Both the position numbers and the translations under genes were made by a program. Shown here piece by piece: positions 1-8,451 of a stretch of DNA of 52,892 bases. How positions within the stretch are numbered: the first letter of the stretch is position 1; each line of letters opens with the position of its first letter. The notes below the pieces were generated by a model, which was not told the origin of the DNA, did not search any database, and saw only the letters and a program-made list of their open reading frames with translations. Source of the DNA: JBGQMW01 sp963769845. GTDB taxonomy: Archaea > Thermoproteota > Bathyarchaeia > Bathyarchaeales > Bathycorpusculaceae. The stretch is from NCBI GenBank assembly GCA_963769845.1, contig CAVYNL010000021.1, positions 1-52,892 on the forward strand. The letters run 5' to 3'.

Positions 1-2286
1 AGATAGCGCGCGGTTTTCGTGACGTATCATTTGAGTTTCAATTCTATGTTTGTCATATCCGAATACGCCGAGTAAGGTTTCGCCGGCAGAAAACAGCATT
101 TTGACATACTCTTCAACATCATAGCGTACATCAGTTCCTAAAAGTTGAACAGCAATGACCTTCTTGTTAGGCCATTTAGTCCCAGTGTTCACGATCAAGT
201 ATTGGACTATTTGTCCAGCATGCACTTCAAAGCCGGCTTCTTCCAGCTGTTTCGCTGCGATAGCCTGAAAAACATCATGCGTGTAGCTTAAAGGAGACTT
301 CGAAAGCCTTTTTGCAACAAGGAGTTCTTGGACATCAACCTGCCCCGCGACAAGCTTGCGGGCATAGTTCTCTAAAACACGCAATGCTTCAGGTATTCTG
401 TCCTCGAAACTGTTCCAACAATTGGTCCCTGCAAGCTTTTTGATCATTTCCATCTGAGCCTTGACAATGAAAACAGGCGTATCCCGCCGCCTGGCTTCAA
501 GCCCTCTCATTTTAATGTTGCCGTTTTCAAACACGCCGTAGTACCTGTTCAGAACAGGCACTCCCCCCAGCACTTTTGACGGCAAGAAAACGATCCAGCG
601 GTATTTGCCCTCGACATTAAGCGGAACATCTGTAAGCTTCGAGGCTTCACGGCAAAAATCTGCGACCTCTCTGGGCGAGGCACCAGGTTTCTTCAGCCAC
701 AGGGAATCCACGATCCCGTGAATAACTTCAAAACCATACTGTTCAGCTAATCGGGCAGTCCTGAGCAGTGAATCGCGGGCGAAAGCGCATACGGCAATGT
801 GGGCGTCAACCTTTCCGAAACGCGCGTTCCTATAGCCCAAATAGCCAAAGCAGGTGACCAGTATCCACTTGAGCGCTGCTTGACGCATGTTGTACCTGTG
901 CCTCAAGTCCCCATTTTCCACTTCTTTCATCAGGCCTTTGTACTTCAGTCTTTTATTCAAAAGAAGGCCTAGAGTTTTGGGCACTATCCCCTCTCTTTTT
1001 TCGCAGATGTTATACCCGAGTTCTGGAACCCTGATGCTCGAGTCTGGACAGCATTTGCAGAGGACGGTTTCAGCCGAGATGTTTCGCTTCAGCATCAGCA
1101 TTGGAAACATGGAGGTGAAGTCAACTTCAAAAACGTCTGTGTGGAAGCCCACTTTCGGCTCAAAGACAAAACCGCCACGGTCAGCGACGAACAATTCCCA
1201 AGCGGTCTTGAAGGATTCCGCCTCGTTCTTCTTCCATGGAATCAGAATATTGCCTTTCGATGCAGTGTAAAGCTGCAGCGAGGACATTATTGTTCCGATC
1301 GACGACCTTGCAGCGGTATGAAGGGGAACTCTGCAGGTTCTTGAAACCTCAATCAGTCCTTCCAAGCCGCACGCAGTATAGATAAACGTGTTGTTCACGT
1401 CAATGTGAACTCTGCCGAAAAGCCTCTGCAGTGGCGCTCTGTGATAAACTCGACCGTAAGAAAAAAAGGTAGTTCCGCTTCCTCTACGCGCTTTTAACGG
1501 AACCGTGTCCCTGCCCAGTGTGAGACTGTCTAGGACGCCGTTGACGAAAGCTCGATGAGTCAGATACGGCAGCCAAAAGGAGTCTCCGCCTTCAGTAAGA
1601 ATCAGGTCGGGGTCTACTTCTTTAACAGCCTTGACAAGCTCGAGGATCTTTTCTTTCTCATTGCCTGTGTCAACAACAATTGCGTTGCCATCAGACTCCA
1701 GGGTCAAACTGTCGACCACATCGGTAAGCTTGTTCAAGACGCCTTCTTTCTTGACGTTAATTCTAAGCCATGCTGACCGCAAAGGCGGAGTGCGATAGTC
1801 AACACTTTCAACCGAGTCAAGCAAGTCGTAGTAGACTCGTTTTCCCGAATCGACAGCCATCAAATACGCTAATGGAAAAACATCCTTGTCGTACAAGTAC
1901 GTCTGCGCAACCGGAACATCAACATTGTACACACGGAACCCGTTCAGCTTAAGCACGTCCCGGGCGAAACTGAAGGCTTTCCCGTAATCGTTGACGCTAA
2001 TTTCTAGCACTCGTCGTTTTGCAGCGTTCATAAAATCCGGCTGCTTCTTAACAAATCGCCAACTGGCAACTGCATGGTCGCCCGTAAGCTTCTCTGCTAA
2101 GCGATTAAGAGCTGCAGAATCTGCACAAACATAGACTTTCTGGGCATACTTGTCAACCAAGCGTACGCGCTGCCCGTTTTCCGCTATGATCCAGACGGCG
2201 ACTTCGTCGGGACCTATGGGATAAACGTCAAGAAGCCAGCCTCTAACCGCGTTAAGTTTGATGAAGTTTTCTTTCGAGTCGTTCAA
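1..2286 (-). CDS. Family-B DNA polymerase, PolB2-like, with degenerate catalytic motif (3' end outside window)
   Basis: A 762-codon frame runs leftward off the window edge. Motif A is DFTSMFP near residues 389-395. Motif B is a divergent K-WILVTC-FGY near 473-482. Motif C reads HGIVDS near 523-528 where active polymerases have YGDTDS, so the first catalytic aspartate is replaced by isoleucine. An exonuclease-II-like GGDSFWLPYL is visible, but no clear exonuclease-I DxE. This pattern is typical of the archaeal PolB2 group (Dpo2), whose Sulfolobus member is known as a damage-inducible polymerase linked to error-prone tolerance. I chose TTG 2286 because AAGGAG lies just upstream; it overlaps the preceding gene. 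The gene is third in a leftward operon. Whether it polymerises DNA cannot be told from sequence. Confidence 0.8.
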   Translation of the reverse strand, partial: MNDSKENFIKLNAVRGWLLDVYPIGPDEVAVWIIAENGQRVRLVDKYAQKVYVCADSAALNRLAEKLTGDHAVASWRFVKKQPDFMNAAKRRVLEISVNDYGKAFSFARDVLKLNGFRVYNVDVPVAQTYLYDKDVFPLAYLMAVDSGKRVYYDLLDSVESVDYRTPPLRSAWLRINVKKEGVLNKLTDVVDSLTLESDGNAIVVDTGNEKEKILELVKAVKEVDPDLILTEGGDSFWLPYLTHRAFVNGVLDSLTLGRDTVPLKARRGSGTTFFSYGRVYHRAPLQRLFGRVHIDVNNTFIYTACGLEGLIEVSRTCRVPLHTAARSSIGTIMSSLQLYTASKGNILIPWKKNEAESFKTAWELFVADRGGFVFEPKVGFHTDVFEVDFTSMFPMLMLKRNISAETVLCKCCPDSSIRVPELGYNICEKREGIVPKTLGLLLNKRLKYKGLMKEVENGDLRHRYNMRQAALKWILVTCFGYLGYRNARFGKVDAHIAVCAFARDSLLRTARLAEQYGFEVIHGIVDSLWLKKPGASPREVADFCREASKLTDVPLNVEGKYRWIVFLPSKVLGGVPVLNRYYGVFENGNIKMRGLEARRRDTPVFIVKAQMEMIKKLAGTNCWNSFEDRIPEALRVLENYARKLVAGQVDVQELLVAKRLSKSPLSYTHDVFQAIAAKQLEEAGFEVHAGQIVQYLIVNTGTKWPNKKVIAVQLLGTDVRYDVEEYVKMLFSAGETLLGVFGYDKHRIETQMIRHENRALS

Positions 2287-2521
2287 GGTTCTCCTTGATC
2301 TCCGCAAGCTCCTTCCGCTGGCTCAACAGGATGGACATGAACATCGCCTCGGTGAGTATCGGACGCGTTGCCATGCTACCTGCTGACGCGTACATTCTGC
2401 AAGCGTTCATCAGCTGCGTGAAAGCCTCCAAATCTTTACCCCGCAAAGCCTTCCTGAAGCCTTCCCAGAGAGAGATTTCCGCTTCCAACGCCTGTCTGTA
2501 AGAAGGAACCGTCCTGCCCAT
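2252..2521 (-). CDS. Small hypothetical protein between the RecA-like and PolB2-like genes
   Basis: An 89-residue protein with no family I recognise. The first half is helical with Arg, Met and Ala; the C-terminal 30 residues (SQRKELAEIKENLERLERKL) form an obvious heptad-like coiled coil. ATG 2521 sits three bases after the stop of the upstream RecA-like gene, with GGAGG inside that gene's last codons. Its own end overlaps the PolB2-like start by about 35 bases, so the three genes are almost certainly co-transcribed and translationally coupled. The coiled coil suggests an adaptor joining the two neighbours; that is inference from position only. Confidence 0.75.
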   Translation of the reverse strand: MGRTVPSYRQALEAEISLWEGFRKALRGKDLEAFTQLMNACRMYASAGSMATRPILTEAMFMSILLSQRKELAEIKENLERLERKLHQT

Positions 2522-2524
2522 GAC

Positions 2525-3229
2525 CTATGCCTCCATGACGGCAGCTGAGGAAGCGGCGCCAACAGTGAAGTCCATATCGAAAGGCTTAACACGCGGATGC
2601 TTCTCCAGGATGAAATTCAACACTTTGCCCTTTCTCCTCAGCCTGACCAGAACATTGCACCTTCCGAACAAGACTGCCTCAAAAAACAAGCCTTGCCTAG
2701 ACCTGCCTTCCGGAAAATAAGTCGCAACCACGATTACCTGCCTCTTTGCGGCTACTTCGGAAAGAGTCGCACAGACTTTGGTGAACAGCTCTCTGGCTTC
2801 AGTCTGAGACAGGTCACGGTCAAAGAACAGAGAAGTCACGTCTGAAACGACCAGCAGTCGAGCCTTAGTCTTCTTCAGAACAGAACACAGCCCTTCCATG
2901 ATCAAAGAAGAAAACTGGTAAACAGTGAAAGCTCTCGACACGTAAACTCTGCTTAACACCTTCCTATAGTCTGAGCCGCATTCTCGAGCAGTCTCCGCAA
3001 CCGCGTACGGACTGAACATGTTACCCCCATCCACAAAAACACATGAACAGGCTAAACCGCCCCGCGCAACTGGAAACTGACAACGAACCGACAACGTGAA
3101 AGACACGGAAGCAGCAGCACCACCGTACAAAACAACAAAATCGCCCAGCTCAAACCCAGGAAACACGTCATCCACCCCACGCACACCGAGGGAAAGACGC
3201 CTAACCCCCTCAACCGACAAAACAGACAT
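2525..3229 (-). CDS. RecA/RadA-like ATPase paralog without a P-loop
   Basis: A protein of about 234 residues with the layout of an archaeal RadA/KaiC-type core: an N-terminal LSLGVRGVDDVFPGFELGDFVVLYG segment is followed by a Walker-B-like hydrophobic strand ending in Asp (LLVVSD, near residue 120). Where RecA-family proteins have GxxGxGKT, this one has YGGAAASV (about residues 35-42), with no Gly-Lys-Ser/Thr. It therefore probably cannot bind ATP in the usual way. ATG 3229 was chosen; a TTG two codons upstream is also possible. It is first in the operon with the coiled-coil and PolB2-like genes. A RecA-like protein that has lost its ATPase beside a mutagenic polymerase recalls bacterial ImuA; the parallel is inference. 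Confidence 0.7.
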   Translation of the reverse strand: MSVLSVEGVRRLSLGVRGVDDVFPGFELGDFVVLYGGAAASVSFTLSVRCQFPVARGGLACSCVFVDGGNMFSPYAVAETARECGSDYRKVLSRVYVSRAFTVYQFSSLIMEGLCSVLKKTKARLLVVSDVTSLFFDRDLSQTEARELFTKVCATLSEVAAKRQVIVVATYFPEGRSRQGLFFEAVLFGRCNVLVRLRRKGKVLNFILEKHPRVKPFDMDFTVGAASSAAVMEA

Positions 3230-3365
3230 GAACAACTACCCCTACTTCACGTAAAAAACGCCCGAAAACAACAAAATAAACATTCACCAGAAAAGCACTC
3301 CACGCAAAACGGAGAGAGACAGATTAAAGTAGACACTCACCCGCTATGTTCAAAGTAACATGCGA

Positions 3366-3400
3366 TTTGACTGGTCGATAGAAAAAAAGTTTGACTGGTC
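3366..3400. promoter_or_regulatory. Two direct repeats of TTTGACTGGTC, probable operator
   Basis: TTTGACTGGTC occurs at 3366-3376 and again at 3390-3400. The second extends to TGACTGGTCA, close to a TGAC-NN-GTCA palindrome; a partial third ACTGGT lies at 3410-3415. The repeats sit just upstream of the TATA-like box of the nicotinate phosphoribosyltransferase gene and about 140-170 bases from the start of the leftward RecA-like gene. The same 10-mer recurs, inverted, at 24941-24950 before pyrD. The regulator is unknown. Confidence 0.4.
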
Positions 3401-3427
3401 ATTGAGAGCACTGGTTGCTCGTAAACC

Positions 3428-3437
3428 TTCTTAAAAC
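3428..3437 (+). promoter_or_regulatory. TATA-like box for nicotinate phosphoribosyltransferase
   Basis: TTCTTAAAAC resembles an archaeal TATA element. Transcription would start about 25 bases downstream, near 3458-3462, after the first possible ATG (3449) and before ATG 3470. This favours 3470 as the real start, with a very short leader. Confidence 0.45.
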
Positions 3438-3469
3438 AATCAGAGAATATGATACTGCTGGGCCTGTTT

Positions 3470-4888
3470 ATGAAAATAACGACGTTTGACTTTGTAACTG
3501 AAACAGACATGAGCATGCTGCTCGACTTCTACGAGCTCACGATGTGCGCCAGTTACTTCGAGAACAAGAGGAATGAAACGGCAACGTTCGACCTCTTCAT
3601 TAGAAGAATGCCGCCTAACAGGTCGTACTTCATCTTCGCCGGCCTCGAACAAGTCCTGCTATTTCTTAAAAACATGAAATTCACCTCGGAACACATAGAC
3701 TATCTCAAAAAGCAGGGGTTCAAACAGGATTTTCTGGATTACCTGGAAAAGTTCAGGTTCACGGGCGAAGTCTGGGCAGTGCCGGAAGGAACAATAGTCT
3801 TCCCTGAGGAGCCGCTAATGAGAATAACCGCGCCGATAATCGAAGCACAGCTCGCTGAAACCTTCATCCTCAACACCGTAAACCTCCAAACGATGCTCAC
3901 CACAAAAGCTTCACGCGTCGTATGCGCAGCACAAGGCAGACCTATCATAGAGTTCGGCCTCAGAAGATCACAAGGAACAGACGCAGGAATGAAAGCCGCA
4001 AGATGCAGCTACATAGCCGGAGCAGACGGCACGTCAAACGTACTCGCAGGCATGAAATACAACATCCCCCTCTTTGGCACGATGGCCCACTCCTTCATCA
4101 TGGCCTTCGAAAACGAGGTCGACTCCTTCAAAGCCTTCGCAAAAACGTTCCCAGAAAAATCCACTCTGCTCATCGACACGTACGATGACCTGAAAGGCGC
4201 AGAAAACGCCGCCAAAATCGCCAAACAACTGGAGCAAAAAGGACACAAACTCAACGCAGTCCGAATTGACAGCGGCGACCTCCTATACCTCAGCAAAGAA
4301 GTAAGAAGAATACTCGACATCCACGGACTCCAATACGTGAAGGTCTTCGCAAGCGGCGACCTCGACGAGTACACGGTTGAAAGACTAGTGGAAAAAGGGG
4401 CAAGGATCGACGCTTTCGGCGTGGGCACAAGAATGAGCACTTCAAGCGACAGACCGTACGTTGACGTCGTCTACAAGCTGTCTGGCAGAATCGAAAACGG
4501 CATCTACGCTCCAGCAATGAAGCTAAGCAAGGGCAAGCTCACCCTGCCCGGCATGAAACAGGTCTTTAGACAGAGAAACGACAAAGGACAGTACACGCAG
4601 GACACCATTAGCTTGGACGATGAAAAAGTGAAAGGACAACCCCTCGTCCTGAAAGTTATGGAAAATGGCCAAATAACCTACAGGCTTCCTTCCTTAGAAG
4701 ACATAAGGGCATCAGCAGCAAAGAACCTGGCGGACCTTCCTGAAAAGTACAGGAAACTAAGGAACGCTCCCCGCTACCCCGTCAGACTCAGCCCAAAGCT
4801 GACAGAAATCAAGAAACAGCTTACGCAGCAGCTTAAAGAAAACGAAAAGAAGCCCCAGGGCAGAACACTGCTGACTGTTCATAGCTGA
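3470..4888 (+). CDS. Nicotinate phosphoribosyltransferase
   Basis: A 472-residue enzyme that joins nicotinate to PRPP to give nicotinate mononucleotide, the entry to NAD salvage. The N-terminus has MLLDFYELTM, the family's usual opening, and the centre has EFGLRRSQGTDAG followed by a conserved AGADGTSN segment, the phosphoribosyl-binding core. GVGTRMSTS and a family-typical C-terminal part follow. Length fits the long archaeal/bacterial NAPRTase class. ATG 3470 was chosen over 3449 on promoter spacing. The gene is monocistronic and its promoter carries a repeated operator-like element. The stop lies inside a tandem 14-bp repeat. Confidence 0.93.
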   Translation: MKITTFDFVTETDMSMLLDFYELTMCASYFENKRNETATFDLFIRRMPPNRSYFIFAGLEQVLLFLKNMKFTSEHIDYLKKQGFKQDFLDYLEKFRFTGEVWAVPEGTIVFPEEPLMRITAPIIEAQLAETFILNTVNLQTMLTTKASRVVCAAQGRPIIEFGLRRSQGTDAGMKAARCSYIAGADGTSNVLAGMKYNIPLFGTMAHSFIMAFENEVDSFKAFAKTFPEKSTLLIDTYDDLKGAENAAKIAKQLEQKGHKLNAVRIDSGDLLYLSKEVRRILDIHGLQYVKVFASGDLDEYTVERLVEKGARIDAFGVGTRMSTSSDRPYVDVVYKLSGRIENGIYAPAMKLSKGKLTLPGMKQVFRQRNDKGQYTQDTISLDDEKVKGQPLVLKVMENGQITYRLPSLEDIRASAAKNLADLPEKYRKLRNAPRYPVRLSPKLTEIKKQLTQQLKENEKKPQGRTLLTVHS

Positions 4889-4898
4889 CTGTTCATAG
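4871..4898. repeat. Tandem 14-bp duplication at the NAPRTase stop
   Basis: CTGACTGTTCATAG is repeated exactly at 4871-4884 and 4885-4898. The first copy's junction with the second supplies the TGA stop; the second would add only intergenic sequence. It looks like a simple slippage duplication. Confidence 0.7.
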
Positions 4899-4964
4899 CC
4901 TAGGACTATGGTGACTGTTGTGCCTTCTCCCTCGGTGGAACAGCTAAGAATGGCTGGATCGCGG

Positions 4965-5408
4965 TTAGAGCATTGCTTTCGTTTGGTCGAGTTTCTTCAT
5001 GAACGGACGGAGCGCAGCATGGGCCAACCCTTCCTCGACCATTCCATTCTTTGGTACGCCCGGCGTGCCTATCTTCCTGCATATGAAGTTGAGCGAGTCC
5101 TCGGTGAAGTTGAGCAGGCTCTGCCCCTCTGTCGTCAACGTGTACACTTTTCTGGGTCTCTCGTTGCTCATGCTCCATTCGCTCTTGACATACTTCTTCT
5201 TCTCTAAAGTGCCCAACAACGGGTAGATCGTGCTGGGCCCAAAGTACACTCCGAAGTTCTTCCGTATCTTCGTGATTATCTGATAGCCATGCATCGGCTG
5301 TCCATTTAGGAACTGGAGAATAATCAAGTCCAGTAGCCCCTTCATCAATTTGGCCTGAACTTCCTTCGAGTTGTTCATCATCACACCCTTCATCTTCATA
5401 TTCTGCAT
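4965..5408 (-). CDS. PadR-family transcriptional regulator
   Basis: A 147-residue protein with the PadR winged helix: LLDLIILQFLNGQPMHGYQI, then FGPSTIYPLLGTLEKKKYV and RKVYTLTTEGQSLL. The C-terminal helical tail serves dimerisation in this family. Several in-frame ATGs (5408, 5399, 5393, 5381, 5378) make the exact start uncertain; homology alone would be satisfied by MNNSKEVQAK at 5378. A 27-bp palindrome lies immediately upstream (5411-5437), so autoregulation is likely. A second PadR gene starts about 220 bases away, facing the other direction. The ligand is unknown. Confidence 0.9.
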   Translation of the reverse strand: MQNMKMKGVMMNNSKEVQAKLMKGLLDLIILQFLNGQPMHGYQIITKIRKNFGVYFGPSTIYPLLGTLEKKKYVKSEWSMSNERPRKVYTLTTEGQSLLNFTEDSLNFICRKIGTPGVPKNGMVEEGLAHAALRPFMKKLDQTKAML

Positions 5409-5410
5409 TC

Positions 5411-5437
5411 CCGTCCAACAGTATTGGTGTTGAACGG
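5411..5437. promoter_or_regulatory. 27-bp imperfect palindrome, probable PadR operator
   Basis: CCGTCCAACA, a 7-base spacer, then TGTTGAACGG: 9 of 10 positions pair. It abuts the start of the PadR gene at 5408. Related TTGAACGT half-sites occur at 5560-5567 (before the second PadR gene), 5511-5517 (inverted) and 7120-7127 (before the MFS gene). Confidence 0.5.
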
Positions 5438-5626
5438 GGATACGATATGTCTATTGCTAGACATGTCTTGAGTCTCTATAAAGCCTACACGACCATATAA
5501 ACGTTCATGCTTACCCGAAGCATACGCAAGCATAACCAGGCATATGCGGCCTGACCATCTTGAACGTAAATCTAATAAGCCAACACATGAACCAGTAGAC
5601 AACTAGACACAGCAGACCGTGGAAAA

Positions 5627-5953
5627 TTGTCTGAAACGTACAAGAAGGAAATTGTACAACGCATAACCAGAAACCTGCTCGACATCCAAGTACTCAGGCT
5701 CATCCGTTCGCGGCCGACGTGGGGATACATGATCAAGAAGGAAGCAGAGACAAGGTTCGGCGTCACACTGAGACACGGCGCGTTGTACCCGCTCCTTAAC
5801 AGGCTAGAGAAAGAGAGTTTCCTGACGAGTCAGAAGCAGCCCAAAGGTGGCAGGACCAGGAAAGTGTACACGATGACAGAGAAGGGCGAACAGTACTTGG
5901 AGGCTTACGAGACCATCCTCAGGGAACAGATAAAGCGTCAAGACATTAAGTGA
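5627..5953 (+). CDS. Second PadR-family transcriptional regulator
   Basis: A 108-residue PadR winged-helix protein: NLLDIQVLRLIRSRPTWGYMI, HGALYPLLNRLEKESFL and RTRKVYTMTEKGEQYL are the diagnostic segments. It is shorter at the C-terminus than the first PadR, as in subfamily 2. The start is TTG 5627, with no good alternative. It is divergent from the first PadR gene and followed, 65 bases on, by the polyprenyl synthase-like gene on the same strand, which it may control. The dividing region holds TTGAACGT half-sites. Confidence 0.88.
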   Translation: MSETYKKEIVQRITRNLLDIQVLRLIRSRPTWGYMIKKEAETRFGVTLRHGALYPLLNRLEKESFLTSQKQPKGGRTRKVYTMTEKGEQYLEAYETILREQIKRQDIK

Positions 5954-6018
5954 AACATTGTCCATACCTGGCCGCGGCTGTTAGGCCTTAAATAGCACTT
6001 GCTGACAACATAAACAGC

Positions 6019-7014
6019 ATGGTTTCTAAAGGTCACAAGAAATCCCTGATGCTCATGAAGGAGCTTCAAAAGCGAAGCAGAAAATGCCACGAACTCGTGA
6101 GAAAGTCCCTTCTGTCGGAGAAAATCGAGAACCGCCGACTCAGGGACGCGCTGGAGCACTATTTCTCATACTGGAACGACTTTTCTCACCCCGGACTTTT
6201 TTCCGTTGCGTGCCAAGCGGTCGGACAGAATCCCGACAGCATGCTGCAGCCTCAAGCGGCCTTGGCCATGATGGCCGCGGCCTTCGACATACACGATGAC
6301 ATAATCGACAGGTCGCCGGCAAAGCACGGTTGCCCGACGGTATATGGCAAGTTCGGGGAAGACATAGCACTGCTCTTGGGAAATGCGTTCCTAATAGACG
6401 GCTTTACCCTCTTAGGCGACGCAGTCTCAAGACTGCCCGAAGAAAGAACAAGAGAGGTTTTCAAGGTCATCAAAGGCTGCCTGTTTGAAGTGGGCAATGC
6501 CCATGCTTTGGAACTGAACCTGAAGGAAAGACTCGATGTTCCGCCTGAAGAGTACATGCAGATTCTGGAGATGAAATCAGCCAGCATCGAGGCAGACATG
6601 CATGTTGCAGCGTTGTTCGGAAGTGACGACGCAGTCGCGACGAACGTAATGAAGAAATGTGGAAGGGTCTTAGGCACATTGGCAATGTTGCGAGAGGAGT
6701 TCATAGATGTCTTTGAAGTCGATGAGCTGAATCAGAGGGTGCAAACCGAAGCTCTGCCCTTGCCAATCATGTACGCGCTGCAGGATGCACAATCAAAGGT
6801 TAGGATCAGAAACCTTCTTCAGAAAAAGAAGCTTTCGACGACAGACGTCAACAAACTGGTTGAAATTGTTTTCGCCTCAGAGTCCGTGACTGCATTGATT
6901 GAAAACATGAAGAAGCTTGCGGCTGCAGACTTAAGTCTAGTATCACGGATAAAGGACCCCCTAGCCAAAGCTACACTCCGAAATCTAGTCCTGTCTATGC
7001 TAGAAGACCTTTAG
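6019..7014 (+). CDS. Polyprenyl diphosphate synthase-like protein with altered second Asp-rich motif
   Basis: A 331-residue all-helical protein. The first aspartate-rich motif is DDIID (residues 93-97), followed by GKFGEDIALLLGNAFLIDG, both standard for trans-isoprenyl diphosphate synthases that elongate allylic diphosphates with IPP. The second motif, normally DDxxD, reads EEFID (226-230) and the following KxxxD-type tail is weak. Acidic residues are kept, so metal binding may survive, but activity is uncertain. It sits between a PadR gene and an MFS transporter. It may be a divergent synthase or a non-catalytic homolog; the normal lipid-chain synthase must be elsewhere. Confidence 0.75.
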   Translation: MVSKGHKKSLMLMKELQKRSRKCHELVRKSLLSEKIENRRLRDALEHYFSYWNDFSHPGLFSVACQAVGQNPDSMLQPQAALAMMAAAFDIHDDIIDRSPAKHGCPTVYGKFGEDIALLLGNAFLIDGFTLLGDAVSRLPEERTREVFKVIKGCLFEVGNAHALELNLKERLDVPPEEYMQILEMKSASIEADMHVAALFGSDDAVATNVMKKCGRVLGTLAMLREEFIDVFEVDELNQRVQTEALPLPIMYALQDAQSKVRIRNLLQKKKLSTTDVNKLVEIVFASESVTALIENMKKLAAADLSLVSRIKDPLAKATLRNLVLSMLEDL

Positions 7015-7081
7015 AGTTTTATACTGGAAAAACCCTGACCGGAACATTCCGTTTCTTTGTCTTCATCTCAATCCCTCACTA

Positions 7082-7108
7082 AAGTATTAGTGTACAACAC
7101 ATATACTT
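7082..7108. promoter_or_regulatory. 27-bp palindrome upstream of the MFS gene
   Basis: AAGTATTAGTGT-ACA-ACACATATACTT pairs at 10 of 12 positions and overlaps an AT-rich TATA-like segment. A TTGAACGT half-site follows at 7120-7127. It is the same length as the palindrome at the first PadR gene, though the arms differ. It is a candidate operator for one of the PadR proteins. Confidence 0.45.
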
Positions 7109-7176
7109 AAGAGTTGTTGTTGAACGTGACTACAGTTGCTAGGTTAAGAAATGTTTTATGTTTAGAAATATGATGT

Positions 7177-8422
7177 GTGAGTGATGAGTTGCTGCGCACT
7201 ATGTCGGTCATAAAGGTCTTTAAGACCGGGATCAGTTTGAGACAGTTCGCTCCTGCTCTGGTTTTGACGTTCAACAGTCTTGTTTGGTACACGTTGATGT
7301 ACGCACTGTTTACCAGTACGGTGAACGGGCTTTCGTTGTCTGTGACATTGACGTTTACTTTGTATGGTATCTACTACGGCGGGTTCGCTTTGTCGGCCGT
7401 TGTGGGTGCGGTTTTTTTCCCGCGTGCACGAGAGAAGTGTCTTCTGGTGTGGATGCTCTTGGGCACGTTGGCGACGGTGTTGCTGCCTTCGGTTCGAATC
7501 TAACAGTCTGCCGATCAACGTGCTTGTTTCTCTTTTTCTAGGTGTTTCCGTCGGGGTGGGTCTTCCTTCAAGTCTGGCTTATTTTGCTGACACTACCAGT
7601 GTGGAAAACCGTGGAAGATGCGGAGGGGTAATCTGGGGCGCCATAGGCTTCAGTGTTCTCGGTTTGGCATTGTTCGTCAACGTGCTGGGAACGTTTGAAG
7701 CGTTCATGGCGCTGGCCATATGGAGAGCTGCAGGTCTTCTTGTTTTCTACGTACTTTCAAGGATTAGGGGAAAGCTTGAGGTCCAGCCTAGCACTTCTTC
7801 GTATCGCCGTATCTTGGGGAGAAGAGACGTGACGTTGTATCTGCTTCCTTGGTTGATGTTTTCTTTGGTGAACTTTGCAGAATCTCCTATCTTGGGCAAT
7901 TTGTTCGGCGATTTTCAAGTGTTTGTGGGTTTCATCGAGTTTGCCATCGCGGGATTTTTCGCGATTGTTGGTGGCATCTTGGCAGACTCAGTGGGCCGGA
8001 AGCGTGTGGTGATCACGGGTTTTGTGATCTTGGGCATTGAATATGCCGTACTGAGTCTTTTCTCGGCGTTTGAGGCTTCTTGGTATGTCTACACGGTTTG
8101 TGACGGCATGGCGTGGGGCATGTTTGCTTCGGTTTTCTTTATGACTTTGTGGGGTGACCTTTCGGAGGATGGGCAGAAGGAGAAGTACTATGTGCTGGGG
8201 GGGCTTCCGTATCTTCTTGCCGGTTTCTTGCCTGTTTTGGTTAAGCCGTTTGTGGGAGGAATCGAGACGGTTACGGCTTTCTCGTTGGCTAGCTTTTTCT
8301 TGTTCTTGGCTGTTCTGCCGTTGATGTATGCTCCTGAGACGCTTCCGGAGAAGAAGATTAAAGAAATGGAGCTCAGGAGTTATGCTGAGAAGGCGAAGAA
8401 GATCAAGGAAAAGTATGCTTAA
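7177..8422 (+). CDS. MFS-type transporter, reading frame broken near 7500
   Basis: Two overlapping frames together make one multi-spanning membrane protein of about 415 residues. The first (7177-7503) gives three hydrophobic helices and stops after LLPSVRI. The second, shifted by one base, continues with VSLFLGVSVGVGLPSSLAYFAD, then GGVIWGAIGFSVLGLAL and several more helices to 8422. ADSVGRKRVV is the cytoplasmic loop motif typical of the major facilitator superfamily. One extra base around 7490-7510 accounts for the break. It could be a sequencing error or a recent mutation. It is followed 30 bases later by a radical SAM gene, so export of that enzyme's product is conceivable. The substrate is unknown. 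Confidence 0.75.
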
Positions 8423-8451
8423 CATACGAGAGGCTTGGAAGGAGGGAACGT

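Noticed and set aside
887..1952. Several plus-strand frames of 60-127 codons
   Set aside because: They are antisense shadows of the PolB2-like gene, whose motifs are clear on the other strand.
4871..4898. Tandem 14-bp repeat as the start of a larger repeat or CRISPR
   Set aside because: Only two copies, no spacers; I found no CRISPR-like array anywhere in the window.
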